Shown here piece by piece: positions 1 through 6,228 of a DNA stretch of 9,367 bases (position 1 is its first letter; each line of letters opens with the position of its first letter). Source of the stretch: UBA9662 sp002729415 (GTDB lineage Bacteria > Poribacteria > WGA-4E > UBA9662); assembly GCA_002729415.1 (NCBI GenBank), contig PBXZ01000241.1:1-9367 (forward strand), in the 5' to 3' direction. Position numbers and translations under genes: made by a program. A model generated the notes under the pieces. It saw only the letters and a list, made by a program, of their open reading frames with translations. It ran no database searches and was not told the DNA's origin.

Positions 1-349
1 AAAAATGCTTGCCTGTGAATCCGTGCTTCACTCTTTCCATCTCACGATGGATCATGATGGCTGATTTCCCTTTCAGATAACCCAGCACCGAAGAAACACT
101 GTACTTCGGCGGAATACTCAGCACCATGTGAACATGATCGGGCATCGCATGGCCCTCAATCAACCCGACTTCCTTTTGCCGACAGAGTTGATGAAAGATT
201 CTTCCAATCCTCTGCCGGGTTCGGCCATAAAGAACTTTCTTCCGATACTTGGGAACAAAGACTATATGGTACTTGCATCCCCACCTGACGTGGGATAGGC
301 TCTGTCTTGCATTGATACCTCCTGAAGAAAGACTCCAAGGGCTTTCCAA
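1..349 (-). CDS. tnpA: IS200-family Y1 transposase TnpA, 5' part, start codon abnormal, cut by window edge
   Basis: TnpA of IS200/IS605 elements cuts and rejoins single-stranded transposon ends with one catalytic tyrosine. The frame reads RQSLSHVRWGCKYHIVFVPK and goes on through YGRTRQRIGR to the metal-binding HUH motif, seen as HVH at 128-136 within MPDHVHMVL. It continues with SIPPKYSVSSVLGYLKGKSA, the signature after the HUH motif in IS200 transposases, and leaves the window at GFTGKHF. The catalytic tyrosine would lie beyond position 1. The frame is open from an in-frame stop at 410-412, yet its only usual start codon is a TTG at 347-349 without a ribosome binding site. The strong AGGAGG (318-323) is followed five bases later by an ATG (310-312) in a different frame, which stops after 16 codons. 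The copy may have lost its start codon or a base near 300-312. Family assignment is firm; whether the copy is expressed is doubtful. Confidence 0.72.
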   Translation of the reverse strand, partial: MESPWSLSSGGINARQSLSHVRWGCKYHIVFVPKYRKKVLYGRTRQRIGRIFHQLCRQKEVGLIEGHAMPDHVHMVLSIPPKYSVSSVLGYLKGKSAIMIHREMERVKHGFTGKHF

Positions 350-357
350 GGGAGGTA
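316..357 (-). promoter_or_regulatory. Leader hairpin sequestering the tnpA Shine-Dalgarno sequence
   Basis: Read on the minus strand, TACCTCC (351-357) is the exact complement of GGAGGTA (316-322), which includes most of the AGGAGG Shine-Dalgarno sequence at 318-323. Inside this stem GAAAG (342-346) can pair with CTTTC (327-331). The mRNA leader can therefore fold so that the ribosome binding site is covered. IS200 elements of enteric bacteria are known to keep transposase translation low by such a structure. The pairing is seen in the sequence; the regulatory role is inferred from that precedent. Confidence 0.55.
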
Positions 358-390
358 CATACCACGCATCGGCATAGCCTATTCTAGTCT

Positions 391-407
391 CACTCGCATA
401 GCGAGTG
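391..407 (-). repeat. Subterminal stem-loop of the IS200-type left end
   Basis: CACTCGC (391-397) and GCGAGTG (401-407) form a perfect 7-bp stem with a three-base loop. The position, upstream of tnpA and next to the probable element boundary, is where IS200/IS605 elements carry the imperfect palindrome that TnpA binds as single-stranded DNA. The cleavage site and guide sequence cannot be fixed without the other end of the element. Confidence 0.5.
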
Positions 408-455
408 GTTTACTCAGGTTAATTAAAATGGGTAGACTATTCTTCAGGGGTTGCC

Positions 456-1226
456 TTAGGTGGGGGGATTCCGGATCCGTTCCCAGAGCTTGCAGTAGCG
501 GACAATGACGTTGAGGGCATCGAAGAGGGCGCAGAACAGCCCTGGAAGGCCGTCCCGGAACCCGCCCTTGAGCAGGTAGCGCCGCCAGAAGCGCGTCCAG
601 GGGAGCAGCACCAGAAACCACAGGTGGCTGCCCGGTTCCGGACGCACCCCCGCCTCCATCAGGTAATCCGCCTCCACGCCCGTGTAGAAATCGAACTTGC
701 GCAGAAACTGGCTGATCGTCAGGTAGGGGTGGTGCAGCATGTCGTTGTGCAACTTGCCGATGGAGCCGCTGATTTCCAGCTTTTCGTGGACGTGTCGGTT
801 CGGGAACTGCGCCTTGCCCTTCCGGAAAAAGCGCAGCTGCGTGTCAGGGTATTGGCTGCCGTGGCGGAGCCAGTGCCCGAAGTAGTGGTTGCGGCGGTTG
901 AGCTGGAAGGCGGCGTGGGGGGTGTCGGAGTCCTTGATTTCGCAAAGCTCCGCAACCAGTGCTTCAGGCAGTCGCTCGTCTGGATCGAGGTAGAATACCC
1001 AGTCGCTGCTTGTCTGCTCGATCCCAAAGGATTTGTTGACGTTGAGGTTGCGGTTGTTCGGACGCGAGAAGACACGAGAGCCGTGGCTTTCCACGACGGC
1101 AAGGGAGTCGTCCTCGCTTTCGCAGTCCACATACACCACCTCATCCGCCCACGAAAGCCGGGGCAGGAGTTCCCGGAGGTGATCGGCCTCGTTGTGGCCG
1201 ATGATGGTGATGCTGAGGGTTGCCAT
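456..1226 (-). CDS. Family 2 glycosyltransferase, WaaE-like (cell-surface glycan synthesis)
   Basis: A 256-residue GT-A fold enzyme expected to transfer a sugar from a nucleotide-sugar donor onto a lipopolysaccharide core or another surface glycan at the cytoplasmic face of the inner membrane. The N-terminus has the usual family 2 opening, a hydrophobic beta strand then GHNEA (residues 10-14), followed by VVYVDCESEDDS (30-41). The metal-binding DxD motif is DPD at 81-83, within YLDPDERL. A conserved RHVHEK segment (144-149) and a hydrophobic, basic C-terminus ending near YCKLWERI fit the WaaE/KdtX-like branch. I start at the ATG at 1224-1226 because the hydrophobic strand begins directly after it. 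A TTG seven codons upstream would lie beside the probable -10 element. No clear Shine-Dalgarno sequence precedes either. Acceptor and sugar cannot be told from sequence. The gene is divergent from the operon to its right, and the insertion sequence lies just past its end. Confidence 0.85.
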   Translation of the reverse strand: MATLSITIIGHNEADHLRELLPRLSWADEVVYVDCESEDDSLAVVESHGSRVFSRPNNRNLNVNKSFGIEQTSSDWVFYLDPDERLPEALVAELCEIKDSDTPHAAFQLNRRNHYFGHWLRHGSQYPDTQLRFFRKGKAQFPNRHVHEKLEISGSIGKLHNDMLHHPYLTISQFLRKFDFYTGVEADYLMEAGVRPEPGSHLWFLVLLPWTRFWRRYLLKGGFRDGLPGLFCALFDALNVIVRYCKLWERIRNPPT

Positions 1227-1248
1227 GCGCGTTGTGTTTGATGCCAAA

Positions 1249-1277
1249 ATTGTCGCTTGAGGTCGCTTGAGTTACAA
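1249..1277 (-). promoter_or_regulatory. Candidate promoter for the glycosyltransferase gene
   Basis: On the minus strand TTGTAA (1272-1277) and GACAAT (1249-1254) each match the sigma-70 consensus at four of six positions and are 17 bases apart. Transcription would begin about 15-20 bases before the ATG at 1226, giving a short leader. The spacer is almost entirely made of the tandem repeat described separately. Prediction by eye only. Confidence 0.35.
1252..1271. repeat. Perfect 10-bp tandem direct repeat in the divergent intergenic region
   Basis: The plus strand reads GTCGCTTGAG twice in a row, with no mismatch and no gap. The period is about one helical turn, so two protein monomers bound here would face the same side. 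It fills the spacer of the candidate glycosyltransferase promoter and could be an operator, but no known regulator site is recognised. Confidence 0.6.
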
Positions 1278-1403
1278 GCCGGGGACGGTGTTGTTGCGTC
1301 ATCCGTCACAGACACCGCGATTTTCGTCTTCGTGAACCTCACCAAATCCACTCCGACAACCCAATCTTTTCAGAGGCTTGTCCTGCATCGGATGGGGGGA
1401 TTG

Positions 1404-1434
1404 TTGCATTTCCAAGGAATCAGGGCATAATGCC
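1404..1434 (+). promoter_or_regulatory. Candidate promoter with overlapping palindrome, upstream of glutamate dehydrogenase
   Basis: A -10 like CATAAT (1426-1431, five of six consensus positions) lies 16 bases after a weak TTGCAT (1404-1409); an alternative weak -35 is TTGTTG at 1401-1406. The -10 is embedded in the perfect palindrome GGCAT-A-ATGCC (1424-1434), which could be an operator or form a small hairpin. The first ATG of the operon follows about 35 bases later. The remainder of the intergenic region (1278-1400) shows nothing I can name. Confidence 0.3.
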
Positions 1435-1466
1435 AAATATTTGTCCCACATCTTGCTGGAAGCCCA

Positions 1467-4400
1467 ATGACGGACATGACCCCACGGCTTGAACCGATTC
1501 TGAAGAAACTCCCGGACGATCCGCTGCTGCGTGAGTTTGCCGAGCAATTCTTGCAGGGCGCCTCAGCCCACATGTTGGAGGTGCTGGGGGCTGCGGCCTT
1601 GCAGAGCTTGGTGCAAGGGCGTTTTGCGTTTTTTCAGGAGGCGGTGGTTCAAGGAGGAGCCCTGCGTGTTCAGCCCAAGGCGGACACTCCGGATGACCCA
1701 GACAGCACGGGCAGCGGGCGGCTGCTCATCGACGTGGTCAGTCGAGACGTGCCTTTTCAGGTGGTCACGCTGGAGTGCCTGCTCCGCAAGTTGGACCTGC
1801 ACATTCTGCGTCGGCTGCATCCGATGATGGTGGTGGAGTGCGATGCGGAGGGCAAACTGGTGAAGGTGTCCGCCCCACAGTTGGGAGCAGGGCTGTACAG
1901 CATCATCCATCTGGAGATCGAAGGGTCTGAGAACCCGGAGTTTCTGAGCATGTTGGAGGACCAGCTTGCCCAGCACCTGCGGGCCGTGCAGCAGTCCGCC
2001 GAGGACCAGCTCGAAATCCGCCAGTGGCTGCAAACGTTGGGTGAGACGATTTCGCAGGTGGAGTTGGTCTCCAAAGAGGAACGGCAGGAATGGGCAGAGT
2101 TGATTCCGTGGCTGTTGGAGCACTTTGCCTGCTTCGGGGCGGGTCTCCTGATTCCGAGTCCGGAAGGGGGAGTGGGCTTGCAGTTGGAGGGCGAATCCGG
2201 TCTGGGGATTCTCCGGGCGAGTGACCTGGTTGAGCAGTTCGGTCAGCGGCTGAAAGAGACCCTGCTGGCCCACAGTTGGCGCTTTCAAAACTCCCCGGAC
2301 CCCTTTCGGCTCGACCGTCTTCCCGCCATCAGTCCCGTCCTCCGCTTTGAACCCCTCATGCGTCTGAGCGTCAAGCTGCCGCATCCGGAGCATGGACAGG
2401 CGGAGCATGTCTTTCTAGCCCTGCTGCGCCGCAGTTCACTGCACACCCGCAACCTCGATACCCCGATTGTCCGCCGCAAGCTCCGCCTCCTCTTTGAGTC
2501 CCTGAAATTGCTCCCGGACACCTACAACTACAACGAGGCGGTGCGCATTTTTGCGGCCACCCCAAAGTTTGAGTTGTTCCGTTCAAGTGAGTCAGAGTTG
2601 GTGCAGGTGGTGGAGAGCCTCGTTTCGCTCAACGATCCCCGGCGGATTCACTGCTTCCAGATCAGTTCCGAGGTGAAGGGGCAACTGCGACTGCTGGTGC
2701 TGACACCTGCAGAACTGCTGGACGAACGCGCGGCCCAGAAGGTGGCGGAACACCTGCAAACTCTAGTACCGCACCGGAGCAGCGAGTGGTTCTATGCCTC
2801 CGGAGAGGAGGTTTCACGGGTGCACGTGGATTACGAACTCTCCGATCCAAACTGGCGTCCCCCCCTCCAGCAATTGGAGACGGAGATTAGGACCCGCCTG
2901 TTGCCGTGGGATGAGCAGGTGCGCGGCCTGCTGCGCCATCGACATCCGGGAGCGGACGCGATGGCGTTGTTCGAACGCTACGTTCCCATGATGCCCCCGC
3001 ATTATCGGGTACGCAACAAGGTTGAGGCCGCCGTCCGGGATATGGAGAATCTGGAGCAGTTGGCCCATGACGGGGGCATCGCTTTCGATCTCGTGGTGTT
3101 TTCCGATCCCACGGCCAGTGTGGTGCAGGCTTCGCTGCTCTACGTTTACAGCCACAGCAAGCTCGACCTCATCAAGGTCATGCCGGTGCTGCTCAATCTC
3201 GGCATCCACGTCATCGACCAACTCACGGCGAGGATTGGCAACGGTGAGTCCACGCTGGGCTACATCCAGTCCTTCCGGATCACCCAGCAGGGTGGGGAAA
3301 CACTCAATGAGGCACAGACAAAACCGCTGCTGGTGCCGCTCTTGCGGGCGATCTTTCAGGGACATACCGAAAACGATCCGCTCAACGCCCTTGCGCTCAA
3401 GTCCGGGCTGGACTGGAAGGCGATCAACGTTCTCCAGCTTTACCGTAACCTCTACCTCCAGCTGGGTCCCTCCTTCAGCCGTGAAACCGTGAACTGCGTC
3501 CTCCTGGATCACGCTGACTGTGCCCGCTTGCTCTATGAGCAATTCGTCACCCGCTTCGATCCGGATGAGGCTTACGGGAGTGTTGGGCATCGCCGCACGG
3601 TGCTGCTGCCGCGTTTGGAGCAAAAATTCCATGATGCCCTGCAAGACGTGGAAGGCATCACAGACGACTTGGTGCTGCGGCGGCTCCACAGCTTGGTTCA
3701 GCAGTCCTTGCGCACAAATTTCTACCTGCCCCGCTCTGCGGAGGCAACCGCGATCTCCGTCAAGCTCAACTCCCGAAAATCTGAGCAAATGCCAGTGCCC
3801 GCGCCCTTCCGGGAGATTTACGTCCACGATGTCGGGGTTGAGGGAATCCACCTGCGCTTTGGTCCCGTTGCGCGCGGGGGCTTGCGCTGGTCGGATCGTC
3901 CGGATGATTTTCGCACCGAAGTGCTGGGACTTGTGAAGACGCAGCAGACCAAGAACGTGGTGATTGTGCCGGTGGGGTCGAAGGGCGGATTCTATGTCAA
4001 GAACCCCGGAAGCACTCGTGCGTCGGCGGCGACTGAGGCACAACGGCAGTACCAGAAATTCATCGGTGCCCTGCTTGATGTGACCGACACCCTGGATGAA
4101 CAGGGACAGGTGCGTTGCCCGAACGGGGTACTGGCCTACGACGAACCGGACCCCTACCTCGTGGTCGCTGCCGACAAGGGCACCGCGACGTTTTCGGACA
4201 CGGCGAACGAGATTTCAGAAAAGCGCGGTTTTTGGCTGGGCGATGCGTTTGCGTCCGGAGGTTCCAACGGCTACGACCACAAGCTCGTGGGCATCACGGC
4301 ACGGGGGGTGTGGGAGTGCGTCAAGCTCCACTTCCGGGAGTTGGGACGCGACATCCAGTCGGAGCCGTTCACGGTGGTGGGCATTGGCGACATGAGTGGC

Positions 4401-6212
4401 GATGTCTTTGGCAATGGCATGCTGCTGAGTCACACCATTCGGCTCCAAGCCGCTTTCAACCACCTGCACATCTTCCTAGATCCTGATCCCGAACCGGAAA
4501 CAAGCTGGCAGGAGCGTGATCGGATTTTCCGGCTCCCACGCTCGACGTGGAAGGACTACCCGCCGGATCTGATCAGTGCCGGAGGCGGCGTGTTCGACCG
4601 CAAGGCCAAGGCCATTCCACTCAGTCCGCAAGCGCAGGTGCTGCTTGGCGTGGACGCGGACTCCCTGACGGGCGACGAGGTCATCCGGGCGATTTTGCGG
4701 ATGGAGGTGGATCTGCTCTGGTTCGGAGGGATCGGCACCTACGTCAAATCCCCCCTGCAAAGCAACCTGCACGTCGGGGATCAGGCCAATGACAACGTGC
4801 GCATTGACTCCACCGAACTGCGGGCGAAGGTGGTCGGCGAGGGCGCGAACCTCGGATTTACGCAGTTGGCCCGCATTGACTACAGCAACCGGGGCAGACT
4901 CCTCAACATGGACGCGATTGACAACTCCGCAGGCGTGAACATGTCCGATTACGAGGTCAACCTCAAAATCCTGCTCCAGCAATTGCGGCGTTCCGGCAAG
5001 CTCGACTCGGACGAGGAGCGCAACGCCCTGCTGCACGAAGCCACCGAAGAGGTCGCGGAACTGGTGCTGGCCAACAACCGGGGACAGCATCGGCTGCTCT
5101 CGATGGATCGGATTCGGTCACAACGTCGCTTTCAGCGTTTCCGGTCCTTCATCTCGTGGTTGGAGGACCGCGGCATGAATTCCCGTAGCGAGTACATTCC
5201 CACGCCGAAGGATCTCGATCAGCTTGAGCAGGCCGGACTGCCGATGCCGCGTCCGGTGCTGGCGGTACTGCAGTCGTATGTGAAAATGGGTGTCTTCGAC
5301 GCGCTTTCCAATCCGGAACTCCCGTTCGATCCCGCGCTTGATCCGATCTATCTGGGCTACGTTCCCCTCCGGATTCGGGAACGCTTTGGCAACGCTGTCC
5401 TCAACCATCCTCTCAAACGCGAGATCATTGCGATGATCGTCACCAACTCGATCATCAACTATGCTGGATGCGGCTTTTTCCCGCGCTTGGCGACCGCGAC
5501 GGGTCGAGTACTTCCGGACCTTGCACAAGCGTATCTGATTCTTGACCAAAGCCTGCGGGGACCAAGTTTGCGCCGATGCTTGCTGCTGATGCCCGGTGTG
5601 ACCGAGCAGGAGAAGTACGAGGTGCTGATCGAGATGGAGGAGAGCCTGCTGCGGGCGGTGCAGGGGCTGTTGCAGTCTGGAGCCAAGCTGAAGTTCAAGC
5701 TCGTGGAGGTGTTCCAACCCTTGTTCACGGAGATGCTGGATCTTGGCACACCCGTGGAGCAAATGGACCTCAACGCCTTCTCCAACCTCATCCTGCGGCT
5801 AAAGAGTGCAAATGACGTGCTGCACCTCCAGCAGCGGCACGGACTGGAGGTGACCACCGCCTGCACGGCAGCAGGAATTCTGGAGGCGGAGTTTGGGCTG
5901 GAGCAACTGCGCGAGCAACTGGACCGCCTCAGCGTTGCGAACGAGTGGGAACTCCGGCATCAGGAACTGCTGCTGCAATCGCTCGACCTCCGCAAGCGCC
6001 AACTGCTCGACCGCATGGTGGCAGGCCGCAAACCCGAAAGCTTGTGTGACCTCACCCTCGAAGCGTGGATTGAGCCGCTGCGCACTGCGCACCCCACAGC
6101 CCTGCAAGCCTACCAGCAGACGCTGGAACAAATCCGCACTTCCGGGCTGGTCAACCTCACGGTGGTTTCGGTCGCACTCAGCCATCTTGAACTAGGAGCC
6201 CCCACCCCCTAA
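1467..6212 (+). CDS. Large NAD-specific glutamate dehydrogenase (GDH2 / 180-kDa class)
   Basis: Oxidatively deaminates glutamate to 2-oxoglutarate and ammonium with NAD+ in the cytoplasm, mainly in amino-acid catabolism. At 1581 residues it has the usual size of this class, whose best-known members are GdhB of Pseudomonas aeruginosa and the Streptomyces clavuligerus enzyme. Residues 1 to about 780 are the long N-terminal regulatory part, which in this family holds ACT-like modules. The catalytic core follows: GPVARGGLRWSDR (from about 799), GSKGGF (837-842), the AADKGTATFSD block (901-911), FWLGDAFASGG (922-932), GIGDMSGDVFGNGM (972-985, nucleotide-binding region), GGIGTYVKS (1087-1095), VVGEGANLGFTQLARID (from 1122) and NMDAIDNSAGVNMSDYE (1147-1163). 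The last 300 or so residues are the family's helical C-terminus. No disruption is visible. The ATG is preceded by GGAAG (1458-1462), a weak and close ribosome binding site. It is the first gene of an apparent three-gene operon. Confidence 0.96.
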   Translation: MTDMTPRLEPILKKLPDDPLLREFAEQFLQGASAHMLEVLGAAALQSLVQGRFAFFQEAVVQGGALRVQPKADTPDDPDSTGSGRLLIDVVSRDVPFQVVTLECLLRKLDLHILRRLHPMMVVECDAEGKLVKVSAPQLGAGLYSIIHLEIEGSENPEFLSMLEDQLAQHLRAVQQSAEDQLEIRQWLQTLGETISQVELVSKEERQEWAELIPWLLEHFACFGAGLLIPSPEGGVGLQLEGESGLGILRASDLVEQFGQRLKETLLAHSWRFQNSPDPFRLDRLPAISPVLRFEPLMRLSVKLPHPEHGQAEHVFLALLRRSSLHTRNLDTPIVRRKLRLLFESLKLLPDTYNYNEAVRIFAATPKFELFRSSESELVQVVESLVSLNDPRRIHCFQISSEVKGQLRLLVLTPAELLDERAAQKVAEHLQTLVPHRSSEWFYASGEEVSRVHVDYELSDPNWRPPLQQLETEIRTRLLPWDEQVRGLLRHRHPGADAMALFERYVPMMPPHYRVRNKVEAAVRDMENLEQLAHDGGIAFDLVVFSDPTASVVQASLLYVYSHSKLDLIKVMPVLLNLGIHVIDQLTARIGNGESTLGYIQSFRITQQGGETLNEAQTKPLLVPLLRAIFQGHTENDPLNALALKSGLDWKAINVLQLYRNLYLQLGPSFSRETVNCVLLDHADCARLLYEQFVTRFDPDEAYGSVGHRRTVLLPRLEQKFHDALQDVEGITDDLVLRRLHSLVQQSLRTNFYLPRSAEATAISVKLNSRKSEQMPVPAPFREIYVHDVGVEGIHLRFGPVARGGLRWSDRPDDFRTEVLGLVKTQQTKNVVIVPVGSKGGFYVKNPGSTRASAATEAQRQYQKFIGALLDVTDTLDEQGQVRCPNGVLAYDEPDPYLVVAADKGTATFSDTANEISEKRGFWLGDAFASGGSNGYDHKLVGITARGVWECVKLHFRELGRDIQSEPFTVVGIGDMSGDVFGNGMLLSHTIRLQAAFNHLHIFLDPDPEPETSWQERDRIFRLPRSTWKDYPPDLISAGGGVFDRKAKAIPLSPQAQVLLGVDADSLTGDEVIRAILRMEVDLLWFGGIGTYVKSPLQSNLHVGDQANDNVRIDSTELRAKVVGEGANLGFTQLARIDYSNRGRLLNMDAIDNSAGVNMSDYEVNLKILLQQLRRSGKLDSDEERNALLHEATEEVAELVLANNRGQHRLLSMDRIRSQRRFQRFRSFISWLEDRGMNSRSEYIPTPKDLDQLEQAGLPMPRPVLAVLQSYVKMGVFDALSNPELPFDPALDPIYLGYVPLRIRERFGNAVLNHPLKREIIAMIVTNSIINYAGCGFFPRLATATGRVLPDLAQAYLILDQSLRGPSLRRCLLLMPGVTEQEKYEVLIEMEESLLRAVQGLLQSGAKLKFKLVEVFQPLFTEMLDLGTPVEQMDLNAFSNLILRLKSANDVLHLQQRHGLEVTTACTAAGILEAEFGLEQLREQLDRLSVANEWELRHQELLLQSLDLRKRQLLDRMVAGRKPESLCDLTLEAWIEPLRTAHPTALQAYQQTLEQIRTSGLVNLTVVSVALSHLELGAPTP

Positions 6213-6228
6213 TCCCCACTCGTCCTCC

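Larger units (their letters stand above)
1..420 (-). mobile_element. IS200/IS605-type insertion sequence, tnpA end, partial
   Basis: The block contains a Y1 (HUH) transposase frame, a leader hairpin over its Shine-Dalgarno sequence and a perfect stem-loop at 391-407, which is the organisation of the left end of IS200-like elements. These elements lack terminal inverted repeats and move as single strands using subterminal hairpins. The rest of the element lies beyond position 1. The outer boundary is not certain. It probably falls near 411-426, where a TTAATTAA sequence sits next to the hairpin; AT-rich tetra- or pentanucleotide targets are typical for this family. Base composition (about 46% G+C) is clearly lower than in the genes to the right, consistent with acquisition. 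The element lies about 40 bases past the stop codon of the glycosyltransferase gene and in the same orientation, so it disrupts no recognisable gene at this end. Confidence 0.75.

Noticed and set aside
1..349. REP-associated (RAYT) domesticated transposase instead of a true IS200 transposase
   Set aside because: The SLSHVRWGCKYHIVF opening, HVH motif and SVSSVLGYLKGKSA segment fit IS200 TnpA, and no REP repeats flank the gene.
321..448. 9-bp inverted repeat CCTGAAGAA (321-329) and TTCTTCAGG (440-448), considered as terminal inverted repeats of the insertion sequence
   Set aside because: IS200-type elements have no terminal inverted repeats, one arm lies inside the tnpA leader, and the match does not extend.
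421..470. Search for an intrinsic terminator after the glycosyltransferase stop codon
   Set aside because: No G+C-rich stem followed by a U-run is present on the minus strand between 455 and 408; the stem at 391-407 lacks a U-tract and fits the element end better.
624..1241. A 205-codon plus-strand frame opposite the glycosyltransferase
   Set aside because: It is the complement of a gene with clear GT2 motifs, and its Val/Ala/Glu-rich translation shows no domain; it is a codon-bias shadow.
1227..1247. TTG start seven codons upstream of the glycosyltransferase ATG
   Set aside because: It has no ribosome binding site, lies right beside the candidate -10 element, and adds residues before the family's normal first beta strand.
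2814..4043. A 409-codon open frame on the minus strand inside the glutamate dehydrogenase gene
   Set aside because: It is fully antisense to a firmly identified gene with intact motifs, has His/Arg/Leu-rich composition typical of reverse-frame shadows in G+C-rich DNA, and resembles no family I know.
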